Assembly: GCF_003290185.1 (NCBI RefSeq)
Contig: NZ_QNFY01000010.1
Span: 62,001 to 126,000 of the forward strand
Direction: 5' to 3'
Origin: Chryseobacterium lathyri
Lineage (GTDB): Bacteria; Bacteroidota; Bacteroidia; Flavobacteriales; Weeksellaceae
Length of the DNA stretch: 64,000 nucleotides
Positions 1-8,365 of the stretch are shown piece after piece. The notes beneath the pieces were generated by a model. The model was not told the DNA's origin, did no database searches, and saw only the letters and a list, made by a program, of their open reading frames with translations. Every line of letters begins with the position of its first letter. The first letter of the stretch is position 1. A program made the position numbers and the translations under genes.

Positions 1-142
1 AGGTTAAATTTTGAAGATAGAAATTAGTAGCCTGTTTCTTAGTCAACCCCATCGATAAAGCAATAGGCCCGCACATTCCGATACAGTGAAAACCGGAAGC
101 AAATCCTAATGCAATTGCCGATAAAATAAGTCCTATTTCCAT
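1..142 (-). CDS. TauE/SafE-family membrane protein, 3'-truncated by window edge
   Basis: Only the first 47 codons are in the window; the rest lies beyond position 1. The ATG is at 142-140 on the minus strand and overlaps the fixH stop by 10 bases, so the two genes are translationally coupled. The visible N-terminus has a hydrophobic helix followed by a GFHCIGMCGPIALSMG stretch. This Cys-rich start is typical of the TauE/SafE-like protein (sometimes called CcoH2 or heavy-metal transport family) that closes cbb3 oxidase clusters in Bacteroidetes. A role in copper or heme handling for oxidase assembly is inferred from context, not shown. Confidence 0.8.
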   Translation of the reverse strand, partial: MEIGLILSAIALGFASGFHCIGMCGPIALSMGLTKKQATNFYLQNLT

Positions 143-585
143 ATCACATCATAATCCATTCTATAGTCTGTTTTGTCTTTCATCCACATAAGTCTCAGGG
201 TATAATTTCCTGCTTTTAATACCTGTCCCGGTATAAAAAAAGACTGAGCGGCATCAAGCTGTACAGATTTTTTTATGTCTAAATTCTGATCGTCGGTTCT
301 GTTTAAAACAAACTTTACCGTAGTATTGGTATTATTGTATTCTTTTGGAAAAGTAATCTTAATTCCGTTTTTTTCCTGACTGTATACCGGCTTTTCCTGC
401 AGGTCGTCAGCTCTTTTCTTGGCATCAATGACATCCTGGTACTTAAGTTCCTCTTCATAATAATTATCGGTTACCATTTCAGAATTTTTCTGCCCGTTCG
501 GGAAAAGAAATAGCATCGATAATATAAAAACAATGAATGCAAATAATGCAATGACTACACCGTGTCCCCAGCTAAAGTTTTTCAT
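133..585 (-). CDS. fixH: FixH/CcoH family cbb3 oxidase assembly protein
   Basis: A 150-residue protein with one N-terminal membrane helix (about residues 8-28) and a soluble, presumably periplasmic, domain ending in VIWK. The charged linker after the helix carries a YYEEELKYQ motif seen in FixH proteins (family knowledge). FixH supports maturation of the cbb3-type oxidase, probably together with the copper ATPase CcoI. It lies 50 bases downstream of ccoG and overlaps the following TauE/SafE-like gene, which fits one transcript. Confidence 0.88.
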   Translation of the reverse strand: MKNFSWGHGVVIALFAFIVFILSMLFLFPNGQKNSEMVTDNYYEEELKYQDVIDAKKRADDLQEKPVYSQEKNGIKITFPKEYNNTNTTVKFVLNRTDDQNLDIKKSVQLDAAQSFFIPGQVLKAGNYTLRLMWMKDKTDYRMDYDVIWK

Positions 586-635
586 TTCTTCCGGTTTTTT
601 TATCTGTTTTGAACCTCATTATTGAGGCTTTTTAA

Positions 636-2090
636 TTAAAATTGTAATTTAAATGGTCCCTCGAAATACGTCTGATAAGAATCTATAAGCTTTCCTTTCA
701 TATCATACACACCGATGGTTATGTTTTGTTTTGAAAGTTTCATATCATTTTCCGGGAAGCTGATATTGATTGTTCCTTTCGAAATTTTATCTCTGTCTAC
801 CTGGATCTTGCTGGATGCACTGTACGTGATCTCACCGTGTGCAGGCTCAAGAACTTTTATCGTCACAATCTTTTTGTCGTTGGTTTTATTGAGGAATGTA
901 TAATTATAGGTATTGGTAATCTTACCGTCTCTTACAAAGAATGTACTTCCAGCGGGCTTAATGAATTTCGCTTCCATTTCTCCTCTGTTGTAAAGAAGAA
1001 ACCCTAAGAACCCAACCAATAAAACAAGAACCACTGCAAAACCTTTCATCCTTCCTGTGAATTTGAACTCGGTCTGGTTTTCAATTTCATTTTCCGATGC
1101 ATATCGGATCAATCCTTTTGGAAGTCCTACCTTTTCCATTACTTCATCACACGCGTCAATACATGCGGTACAGTTTACACACTCCAGCTGCTGTCCGTCC
1201 CTGATATCAATTCCTGTAGGACAAACAACCACACACTGATGGCAGTCGATACAGTCTCCTTTTCCTGCAGCCTTACGGTCTTCACCTTTTCTCCATTTCG
1301 ATCTGTTTTCTCCTCTTTTAAAGTCGTAGAAAACATTAATCGTATCTTTATCAATCAAAACACCCTGAAGTCTGCCGTATGGGCAAACTAAAGTACAGAC
1401 CTGTTCTCTGAACCATGCAAATACAAAGTAAAATGCTGCTGAAAACAGGACCATTATAATAAAGTTGGTAGGATGGGCAAACGGTCCTTCTGATATAATT
1501 TTGAAGATCTCTTTATACCCCACGATATACATCAGCATAAAGTGAGTGATGATCAGGGAGATGATAACATAAACTGACCACTTCAGGCTTCGCTTCCAGA
1601 TTTTTTCGCTGTTCCACTCCTGTCTGTCCAGCTTCATCTGCTTGTTTCGGTCCCCTTCAATAAGATATTCAATTTTACGGAAGATAGATTCCATAAAAAT
1701 TGTCTGAGGACATATCCATCCGCAGAAAATTCTTCCGAACGCAATCGTAAAAATGATGATAAATATTAAGGACGCGATAGCACCTAGAGTAAGGATAAAA
1801 AAGTCCTGTGGATAGAAAGGCTGTCCGAAAATGAAAAACTCCCTATCGATAACATTAAACAAAAAGAATGGGTTGCCATTAATTTTGAGAAATGGCACCG
1901 TAAAATAAATAATTAATAAAGTATAACTTACAATGTTTCTATAGTTGGTGTATTTTCCTTTGGGTTTTCTCGGAAATACCCATTTTCTTTTACCGGATTG
2001 CTCCATTGTCCCGATAGAATCTCTGTAAGTTTCAGGATCCAGAACCTGTCCCTGTCCGCCTCGTACTTCTATTTCTTCTATATCTGACAT
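636..2090 (-). CDS. ccoG: Cytochrome c oxidase accessory protein CcoG (4Fe-4S, membrane)
   Basis: A 484-residue polyferredoxin-like membrane protein. Helices lie at about residues 53-70, 95-118, 170-190 and 208-226, with one more near 348-366. Paired cysteines occur at C123/C127 (CGWICP) and C232/C236 (CTLVCPYGR). Two 4Fe-4S motifs follow at C280-C290 (CIDCHQCVVVC) and C304-C314 (CVNCTACIDAC). The C-terminal part is a periplasmic beta domain. CcoG (RdxA/FixG) is thought to reduce copper for insertion into the cbb3 oxidase. The gene follows ccoP after a hairpin, so its expression may partly depend on readthrough. Confidence 0.95.
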   Translation of the reverse strand: MSDIEEIEVRGGQGQVLDPETYRDSIGTMEQSGKRKWVFPRKPKGKYTNYRNIVSYTLLIIYFTVPFLKINGNPFFLFNVIDREFFIFGQPFYPQDFFILTLGAIASLIFIIIFTIAFGRIFCGWICPQTIFMESIFRKIEYLIEGDRNKQMKLDRQEWNSEKIWKRSLKWSVYVIISLIITHFMLMYIVGYKEIFKIISEGPFAHPTNFIIMVLFSAAFYFVFAWFREQVCTLVCPYGRLQGVLIDKDTINVFYDFKRGENRSKWRKGEDRKAAGKGDCIDCHQCVVVCPTGIDIRDGQQLECVNCTACIDACDEVMEKVGLPKGLIRYASENEIENQTEFKFTGRMKGFAVVLVLLVGFLGFLLYNRGEMEAKFIKPAGSTFFVRDGKITNTYNYTFLNKTNDKKIVTIKVLEPAHGEITYSASSKIQVDRDKISKGTINISFPENDMKLSKQNITIGVYDMKGKLIDSYQTYFEGPFKLQF

Positions 2091-2112
2091 AGTATACTAT
2101 ATTTTAAAAAAG

Positions 2113-2163
2113 AAAAAACATAATTCGTTACTATTTTAATCTAATAACAAATTATGTTTTTTT
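2113..2163 (-). terminator. Hairpin between ccoP and ccoG
   Basis: The arms AAAAAACATAATT (2113-2125) and AATTATGTTTTTT (2150-2162) pair perfectly, and inner GTTA/TAAC extends the stem. On the minus strand the stem is followed by a T-rich run. It sits just after the ccoP stop and could act as a terminator or attenuator that reduces transcription into ccoG and fixH. Confidence 0.55.
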
Positions 2164-2187
2164 CATATGTTTCTAATTTTTTTAAAA

Positions 2188-3069
2188 TTATTCTTTTTCC
2201 CAATGCGCTTCGGTTCCCTGAGGAGCTGCTCCTCCCTGAGCCTGAGTCACTGGCGGTTGTTCCTGATTAATGTGATATACATAAGCTGCAATCTTTTCAA
2301 TCTCTGCTCCTGAAACTTCTCCGTTTTTACCGAATGCTCTCATCGCAGGGTTGGTAGGAGAACCATTCCAGTCCATATGGAAAACATTTTTAAATAAAGT
2401 TTTCTCTGGCTGATTGATCCAGTAGTTATCCGTAAGGTTTGGACCAATACCACCGCTACCGTCTTCTTTGTGGCAAGATGCACAGTTGGTTTTGAATAGT
2501 TCTTTACCTTCCGCGATATTGTCGGCAGAGTATTTAGCTGTTTCTATTGTTACAGGAGGCTGATTCTTTTCATATTCTGCAATGCTTGCCATCTGCTCCT
2601 TATATTCCTGCTCATATTCGCTCAACGGGTGTGCGAAATCTGTGAAAGAATATGCTGCGATATATACAATACAAAAAGCAGTCCCAAAATAGAATAATCC
2701 TACCCACCATTTCGGAAGCTGGTTATCCAATTCCATGATCCCATCGAAACCATGATCGATAAGGATATCTTTTTCTTCTGTAGCAGACTGTTTTTTGAAT
2801 GCACTGTCGTACATCCTTCTTAAGAAAGGCACTTTCTTTTCTGCCAGATAAGCTGCTTTTTCTTCCGGAGATAGTTTTTTGAACTTATTATTTTCAATCA
2901 AATCTCCAATAGCACTGTGGATGTATGCTAAAATAGCACTGATCACAACAGTTCCCCAGAAGTAAGGTGAAGCTAGGAACGAGTAGCTCTGTACAAACAA
3001 ATAATAAAAAACTATTAAAAGTCCAGTTATTATTAAGATGTTTACAACAACAGGTGTTCTTTGTTTCAT
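2188..3069 (-). CDS. ccoP: cbb3-type cytochrome c oxidase subunit III (CcoP), monoheme
   Basis: A 293-residue subunit with N-terminal membrane helices (about 7-28 and 38-55), the CcoP N-terminal domain signature around residues 105-122 (DHGFDGIMELDNQLPKWW), another helix at 121-142, then a cytochrome c domain. Only one heme motif is present, CASCH at 196-200, with a likely axial methionine in the MRAFG segment. Proteobacterial CcoP usually has two hemes, so this is the shorter monoheme form common in Bacteroidetes. It passes electrons to the catalytic subunit. It lies directly downstream of ccoQ (10-base gap). Confidence 0.93.
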   Translation of the reverse strand: MKQRTPVVVNILIITGLLIVFYYLFVQSYSFLASPYFWGTVVISAILAYIHSAIGDLIENNKFKKLSPEEKAAYLAEKKVPFLRRMYDSAFKKQSATEEKDILIDHGFDGIMELDNQLPKWWVGLFYFGTAFCIVYIAAYSFTDFAHPLSEYEQEYKEQMASIAEYEKNQPPVTIETAKYSADNIAEGKELFKTNCASCHKEDGSGGIGPNLTDNYWINQPEKTLFKNVFHMDWNGSPTNPAMRAFGKNGEVSGAEIEKIAAYVYHINQEQPPVTQAQGGAAPQGTEAHWEKE

Positions 3070-3079
3070 AATAAATAGT

Positions 3080-3280
3080 TTAATTTTTTAAATTAAAATC
3101 GTCATCCTCATCATCCCCAAGTGGAGCTTCTTCTTCCTCTTTGTAATATTTTTTAGGTCTGCTAAAAACATAGATTACCAGAGCTATGAAGAACAGCATA
3201 AAGAAAATCAGAGCCAGCGTCTGGTAGAGACCAGCGTTTTCTGTATTGGATAATATATCTTTAAAGTTCTGAGGAATCAT
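3080..3280 (-). CDS. ccoQ: cbb3 oxidase small subunit CcoQ/FixQ-like
   Basis: A 66-residue protein with a single central membrane helix (about 18-40), followed by RPKKYYKEEEE and an acidic tail. Size, topology and the position between ccoNO and ccoP match CcoQ/FixQ, which stabilises the oxidase core. Sequence conservation in this family is low, so the call leans on context. Confidence 0.82.
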   Translation of the reverse strand: MIPQNFKDILSNTENAGLYQTLALIFFMLFFIALVIYVFSRPKKYYKEEEEAPLGDDEDDDFNLKN

Positions 3281-3296
3281 GTGAACCTTTTAATGT

Positions 3297-5558
3297 TTAG
3301 TTAGTACTTGCTGTTTTTATTTCTGTAGTCTTGATATCTGTTCCTAATCTCTGAAGGTAAGAAATAAGAGCTACGATCTCTTTTTTCTCCAATTCTCCCT
3401 GAGGTCTCTTAGCATAAGCTACCTTAAGGTCATTAGCTTCAGAGAAGATGTCTTTTACGATTTTTGATGCCTGGTTGTCTGCCCAGTTGTTGGCAGAATC
3501 TATTTCAGCTTTCGTATAAGGAACTTCAAATGTATTCTTCATCAGCTTCATTTTGTCTACCATCTTGGATCTGTCCAGGTTGGTAGCAATTAACCAAGGA
3601 TAACGAGGCATGATAGAACCTGCAGAGGTAGATCTTGGGTTATACATGTGCTTGTAATGCCAAGAACTTGGGTTTTTCCCTCCTTCTCTATGTAAATCCG
3701 GTCCTGTTCTCTTAGAACCCCATAGGAATGGTCTGTCATATACAAATTCTCCCGCTTTAGAATACTGTCCGTTTTTACCATTAAATCTTGTAATCTCATC
3801 CCTGAAAGGTCTGATCATCTGGGAGTGACAGGCATTACATCCTTCACGGATATAAATATCTCTACCTTCCAGTTCAAGTGGTGAATAGGGTTTTACTGCT
3901 GATATCGTAGGAACACTTTTCTTAAGGGATAGTGTAGGGATAATTTCAATTGAACTACCGATGGAAATCGTGAAGAAAGATAAAATACCTAATAATACAG
4001 GCATTCTTTCAAGCCATAAGTGAGTACCTTCACCTTCTTTACGTTTGTTTCCGATGTTGGCCAATGCAGGTGCTTCAGCAGGAACATCTTTCTGGAATGA
4101 ACCTTTTCTTACGGTAGCGATTACGTTAACAATCATTAGGATAGCCCCGGAAATATAGAATATACCTCCTAAGAATCTCATCTTAAAGTAAGGAATGATT
4201 GCAGTTACCGTATCCAGCCAGTTTTTGTACATCAAAGTACCATCCGGGTTGAACTGTTTCCACATCAAACCTTGTGTAAATCCTGAAATATACATTGGTA
4301 CTGCATAGAAAATAATTCCTAATGTTCCTAACCAGAAATGCCAGTTAGCTAGTTTTACAGACCAAATTTTTGTTCTCCACATAATGGGTACCAAGTAATA
4401 GATAACCCCGAATGCCATGAAACCATTCCATCCTAGAGCTCCTAAGTGTACGTGACCGATAACCCAGTCTGTAAAGTGACCAATTTTGTTGATATTTTTA
4501 GTTGCCAAAAGCGGACCTTCAAATGTTGCCATACCGTAGCATGTAACAGCTACTACGAAGAACTTAAGGATAGGATTTTCCCTTACTTTATCCCAAGCTC
4601 CTCTCAGCGTAAGAAGTCCATTTAGCATCCCTCCCCATGACGGTGCGATAAGCATGATAGAGAAACCTGTTCCCACTGCCTGCGCCCATGCAGGAAGAGC
4701 AGTATACTGAAGGTGGTGAGGACCAGCCCAGATATATACGAAAATTAATGACCAGAAGTGAATAATAGACAGTTTATAAGAGAAAACCGGTCTGTCTGCT
4801 GCCTTCGGAAGGAAGTAATACATTAAACCAAGAACCGGAGTTGTCAGTACGAAAGCTACGGCATTGTGACCGTACCACCACTGTACAATAGCATCCTTTA
4901 CCCCTGCATATGCTGAATAAGATTTCCAGCCGGAGAAAGATAACGGAACTTCAAGATTGTTGAAAATATGAAGCATAGCCACGGCAATCCATGTACCGAT
5001 ATAGAACCAGATAGCTACATAAAGGTGTCTTACTCTTCTTTTTGAAATCGTAAGGAACATGTTGATTCCGAAAACAATCCAGGAGAATGCAATCAATATG
5101 TCGATCGGCCATTCATGTTCAGCATATTCTTTTGAAGTATTGATCCCCATAAAGAACGTAACGAACGTAGCAACGATCATAAACTGCCAGGTCCAGAAAT
5201 GTAACCAGGATAATGTATCACTGTACATTCTTGTTTTTAATAATCTCTGTAATGAGTAATAAATACCGGTATAAACGATATTACATACAAATGCCCAAAT
5301 TACAGTATTGGTATGAAGCATTCTGATTCTTCCAAAACCAAATGCACCATGAGTGTTTATTAACCCTTGAATATTGCCTGATGCAAGACTTTTGATGGTT
5401 GTATCATCTGTACCGAATATAAATTCCGGCAATTCCGGGTAGAAAAGCATTAATGCCGCCGTAAGCCCGAACGTAAATCCTATAAGACCGAAAACTAAGG
5501 TCGCATAAAGGAACGCACGGACAATACTGTTGTCATAACTAAACTTTTGTGTTTCCAT
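3297..5558 (-). CDS. ccoN: cbb3-type cytochrome c oxidase, fused subunits I and II (CcoN-CcoO)
   Basis: A 753-residue fusion. The first roughly 480 residues are the multi-helix heme-copper oxidase subunit I (CcoN), with metal-ligand histidines in segments such as WWYGHNAVAF, GPHHLQYTALP and DWVIGHVHLGALGWNG. The C-terminal part is the CcoO-type monoheme cytochrome c, with CNACH at residues 574-578 after a membrane helix near 520-540. In Proteobacteria CcoN and CcoO are separate; the fusion is usual in Bacteroidetes. It reduces oxygen with high affinity in the cytoplasmic membrane. It is the second gene after ccoS, 5 bases away. Confidence 0.96.
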   Translation of the reverse strand: METQKFSYDNSIVRAFLYATLVFGLIGFTFGLTAALMLFYPELPEFIFGTDDTTIKSLASGNIQGLINTHGAFGFGRIRMLHTNTVIWAFVCNIVYTGIYYSLQRLLKTRMYSDTLSWLHFWTWQFMIVATFVTFFMGINTSKEYAEHEWPIDILIAFSWIVFGINMFLTISKRRVRHLYVAIWFYIGTWIAVAMLHIFNNLEVPLSFSGWKSYSAYAGVKDAIVQWWYGHNAVAFVLTTPVLGLMYYFLPKAADRPVFSYKLSIIHFWSLIFVYIWAGPHHLQYTALPAWAQAVGTGFSIMLIAPSWGGMLNGLLTLRGAWDKVRENPILKFFVVAVTCYGMATFEGPLLATKNINKIGHFTDWVIGHVHLGALGWNGFMAFGVIYYLVPIMWRTKIWSVKLANWHFWLGTLGIIFYAVPMYISGFTQGLMWKQFNPDGTLMYKNWLDTVTAIIPYFKMRFLGGIFYISGAILMIVNVIATVRKGSFQKDVPAEAPALANIGNKRKEGEGTHLWLERMPVLLGILSFFTISIGSSIEIIPTLSLKKSVPTISAVKPYSPLELEGRDIYIREGCNACHSQMIRPFRDEITRFNGKNGQYSKAGEFVYDRPFLWGSKRTGPDLHREGGKNPSSWHYKHMYNPRSTSAGSIMPRYPWLIATNLDRSKMVDKMKLMKNTFEVPYTKAEIDSANNWADNQASKIVKDIFSEANDLKVAYAKRPQGELEKKEIVALISYLQRLGTDIKTTEIKTASTN

Positions 5559-5563
5559 ATCAA

Positions 5564-5791
5564 CTATTCACTTTTTTCTTCAATTTTATTATTTTCTCCT
5601 ATTTTTTTCTCGTCTTTATCTTTGTCGCCTTTTTCATCCTTTTCCTTGATTTCTCCATTATCAAAAAGGATTCTGACAGCCGGAGATTCATCATCTTCAA
5701 ACTGTCCTTTTCGGGCATACACTATAAATACGACCAAGAAAATCGCAGCTAAAGAAACACTGCAGAGGATCATTAAATATAGAATATCCAT
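5564..5791 (-). CDS. ccoS: cbb3 oxidase maturation protein CcoS
   Basis: A 75-residue single-helix membrane protein beginning MDILYLMIL, with the charged GQFEDDESPAVRIL motif after the helix, diagnostic of CcoS/FixS. The tail is strongly charged (Lys/Glu/Asp repeats). CcoS is needed for cofactor insertion into CcoN. It is the first gene of the ccoS-ccoNO-ccoQ-ccoP run, immediately behind a TAnnTTTG promoter and a Crp/Fnr-like dyad. Confidence 0.9.
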   Translation of the reverse strand: MDILYLMILCSVSLAAIFLVVFIVYARKGQFEDDESPAVRILFDNGEIKEKDEKGDKDKDEKKIGENNKIEEKSE

Positions 5792-5798
5792 TGGACAA

Positions 5799-5853
5799 CA
5801 AAATTAACCTATTTTCGGGGTTCAAATTTAGTGAAAAATAATGACATTCATCA
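5799..5853 (-). promoter_or_regulatory. Promoter and Crp/Fnr-like dyad ahead of ccoS-ccoNO
   Basis: On the minus strand TAATTTTG (5806-5799) matches the Bacteroidetes -7 box TAnnTTTG. TTTG at 5826-5823 lies 16 bases upstream, somewhat short for a -33 box. Further upstream TGATGAATGTCA (5853-5842) has the TGA-N6-TCA form of Crp/Fnr sites. It differs at one position from the site at 8348-8359 near the Crp/Fnr gene itself. Confidence 0.55.
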
Positions 5854-5900
5854 CGAAATGCGGATTTCAGCTAATTTAAAATCAGTCTAAATAAGGGCTT

Positions 5901-8282
5901 CTACGCCTGTTTTTTGAAATATTTGCGGCCCAAAATCCAGGTGGAAAGAGTAGTGAATGTAACCACAGTGATGGAACTGATTGGCATGATGATTGCTGCG
6001 AAGAGCGGATGCATCTGACCTGTAACTGCGTAACTTAAACCAACGATATTGTAGAGAAAACTGATTATGAATGTCATTTTTACAATAGTAATAGATCCTT
6101 TGCAAACATTCAGGTAGTTATCTAATGTGACTACCTTATCGCCATTCATGATCACGTCGGAAGAAGGGGTAAAGCTGTTTGTGTCATCTGCGATGGCGAT
6201 TCCCACATTACTTTGCTTCAGTGCACCGGCATCATTCAGTCCGTCTCCCAGCATAGCCACTTTCATGTTCTGATCCTGAAGATTTTTGATGTAGTTCAGC
6301 TTGTCTTCCGGGCTCTGGTTGAAGGTCATTCCCTGATATGTAGGGATAAGTTCCTTAAGCTGGTTTTCCTCTGAAGAGTTGTCACCGCTCAGGATGAATA
6401 TTTGGTAGCTGGTAAGCTTCGTGAATAGCTCCTTTAATCTCGGACGGTATTCATTTTTGAAGATGAATTTACCTAAAAGTCTGCCATTTTTGCTGATGTA
6501 TACAGCTGTTTCAAGGTTTTTAGGCTCCTGATCATTATAACGGGCGGAGCCAATTTTATAAATATTTCCTCTTACACTGGCTTCATATCCTTTTCCGGAA
6601 ATCTCCTGGAAATTTTCAACAGGGAAATAGTCATCACTTACCTCTATAAATTCATACAGAGATTTAGAAAGCGGATGGTTGGAGTTTTTTAATAAAGTTT
6701 TGATATTCAGGTTGTCAAATTCATTGATTTCAAAACCTTCATATCTTATGTTTGATTTTTTTCTGTGGGTAATAGTTCCTGTTTTATCAAAAACAATAGT
6801 ATCAAGTTTTGCAATTTTCTCAATCGTTAAGGTATCTTTCACGTAAAACTTATTACGTCCTAAGATTCTCATGATGTGTCCGAAAGTAAACGGAGCAGAT
6901 AAGGCTAGTGCACAAGGACATGCAATGATAAGAATGGCTGAAATAACCTGGAACATGATTTTAAGGTCAATAAATGACCAGTAAATTCCTGAGATTAATG
7001 CAATGCCTAAAATGATGAATGTGAAGTACTTGCTGACGTTGTTGGTCAGTGTGTCAAGACCTGTTTCATGCTTCTTAAAAGCTTCCTTATTCCAAAGCTG
7101 TGTCAGGTAACTTTGATCCACATCTTTAATTACTTCTAGCTCTAATGATGAACCTATCTGCTTTCCTCCTGCAAAAATTTTATCACCCGGCTGCTTGCTG
7201 ATGCTTTCACTTTCTCCCGTGATAAAGCTGTTGTCTATATTTCCTTCCCCGTTAATCAGAATGGCATCCACCGGAATGATTTCCTGGTTTCTTACCAGAA
7301 TTCTGTCCCCCACTTTAATCTCAGAAAGAAGGATGTTGTTCTGTTTTCCTTCAAAATCTACTTTGGTAACTGCAATAGGGTAAAATGATTTATAATCTCT
7401 GTCGTAGGATAAAGCGCTATACGTTCTTTTCTGAAAAATTTTCCCCATTAGCATAAAGAACAGCAATCCACACAATGTGTCAAAATATCCAGGACCGTAA
7501 TCTGTAACCACTTCGTAAATGCTTCGTCCAAAAAGAACAAAAATTCCCAGGACAATCGGAACATCGATGTTGACGATCTTGTTTTTCAACCCATACCAGG
7601 CAGATTTGTAATAATCCGAAGCAGAATAAAATACAACAGGACAGGCTAAAAGGAACATCAGTGTTCTGAAGAGTCCTTTATAATGCTCCATCCAGTAATC
7701 CTCACCCCCTACATATTCAGGGAAGGCAAGGAACATCCCGTTTCCGAATGCGAATCCGGCAATGGCAAATTTTATAAGAAGAGATTTGTCAAGGTGATCT
7801 ACGTTTTTATCGGCGGTTTCAAGGCTGATAACGGGTTTATAGCCGAGATTGGTTAAGAAATTAGCTAGTTCGCTTAATTTGAGATCGTTATGATTGAATG
7901 AGATCTGTAAAGTCTTTCTGGTGAAGTTTACCTGAGAATAGTTGATGTGCTCATTCAGGGTATGTAAGCTTTCCAGAAGCCATATGCATGAAGAGCAGTG
8001 TATTACAGGGATTTTAAACGTAACGAGACTTGTTTTTCCTTCTGAGAAATCAGTGATTTTTTCGAAGATTTCAGGGGTGTCAAGATATTCAAATTGAGAA
8101 GAGCTCTCATCAGGGCGGATTCCGGCCCTTTTATTAAGTTCGTAGAAATTGGTTAAATCATTGAGATTCAGAATTTCGTAAACAGACTTACAGCCATTGC
8201 AGCAGAAAGTCTTTTCATCAAATAAAATTCGCTCCTTTTCTATACCTTGACCACAATGAAAACAGTTCTCGCTCACCACCAT
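5901..8282 (-). CDS. ccoI: Copper-translocating P1B-type ATPase CcoI/FixI
   Basis: A 793-residue P-type ATPase. I chose the start MVVSENCFHCG at 8282; a longer open frame exists but would run through the promoter. The N-terminus holds CFHC and CCNGC cysteines (putative metal-binding domain), then a heavy-metal domain with CSSC. Later come the membrane metal motif ACPCAL, the phosphorylation site DKTGT, the nucleotide-site HP in NHPLSKSL and the hinge GDGLNDAGAL. FixI/CcoI exports copper for assembly of the cbb3 oxidase. It is first in the cluster and divergent from a Crp/Fnr regulator. Confidence 0.94.
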   Translation of the reverse strand: MVVSENCFHCGQGIEKERILFDEKTFCCNGCKSVYEILNLNDLTNFYELNKRAGIRPDESSSQFEYLDTPEIFEKITDFSEGKTSLVTFKIPVIHCSSCIWLLESLHTLNEHINYSQVNFTRKTLQISFNHNDLKLSELANFLTNLGYKPVISLETADKNVDHLDKSLLIKFAIAGFAFGNGMFLAFPEYVGGEDYWMEHYKGLFRTLMFLLACPVVFYSASDYYKSAWYGLKNKIVNIDVPIVLGIFVLFGRSIYEVVTDYGPGYFDTLCGLLFFMLMGKIFQKRTYSALSYDRDYKSFYPIAVTKVDFEGKQNNILLSEIKVGDRILVRNQEIIPVDAILINGEGNIDNSFITGESESISKQPGDKIFAGGKQIGSSLELEVIKDVDQSYLTQLWNKEAFKKHETGLDTLTNNVSKYFTFIILGIALISGIYWSFIDLKIMFQVISAILIIACPCALALSAPFTFGHIMRILGRNKFYVKDTLTIEKIAKLDTIVFDKTGTITHRKKSNIRYEGFEINEFDNLNIKTLLKNSNHPLSKSLYEFIEVSDDYFPVENFQEISGKGYEASVRGNIYKIGSARYNDQEPKNLETAVYISKNGRLLGKFIFKNEYRPRLKELFTKLTSYQIFILSGDNSSEENQLKELIPTYQGMTFNQSPEDKLNYIKNLQDQNMKVAMLGDGLNDAGALKQSNVGIAIADDTNSFTPSSDVIMNGDKVVTLDNYLNVCKGSITIVKMTFIISFLYNIVGLSYAVTGQMHPLFAAIIMPISSITVVTFTTLSTWILGRKYFKKQA

Positions 8283-8296
8283 AATATATTGAACTA

Positions 8297-8304
8297 CAAA
8301 ATTA
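8297..8304 (-). promoter_or_regulatory. ccoI -7 promoter box
   Basis: TAATTTTG on the minus strand matches TAnnTTTG and lies 15 bases upstream of the ccoI ATG. The box lies inside the 71-base divergent intergenic region shared with the Crp/Fnr gene. No clear -33 box is seen. Confidence 0.5.
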
Positions 8305-8315
8305 TAACAATTTTT

Positions 8316-8359
8316 TTTGTTTATCGCGTTAAAAAGTTCTATTTTTGTGATAAATGTCA
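8316..8359 (+). promoter_or_regulatory. Promoter of the Crp/Fnr gene with an overlapping Crp/Fnr-like dyad
   Basis: TTTG at 8316-8319 and TATTTTTG at 8340-8347 are 20 bases apart, matching the Bacteroidetes -33/-7 consensus. The dyad TGATAAATGTCA at 8348-8359 follows directly and would cover the transcription start, which suggests negative autoregulation. The predicted start near 8353 also argues that translation begins at ATG 8366 rather than 8354. Confidence 0.6.
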
Positions 8360-8365
8360 TATAAA

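Noticed and set aside
715-1239. Plus-strand open frames opposite ccoG
   Set aside because: They lie wholly antisense to a strong, full-length gene and have no family motifs.
8354-8365. Upstream ATG for the Crp/Fnr gene (MSYK)
   Set aside because: The -7 box ends at 8347, so the transcript probably starts about at this ATG; the next in-frame ATG at 8366 is the better start.
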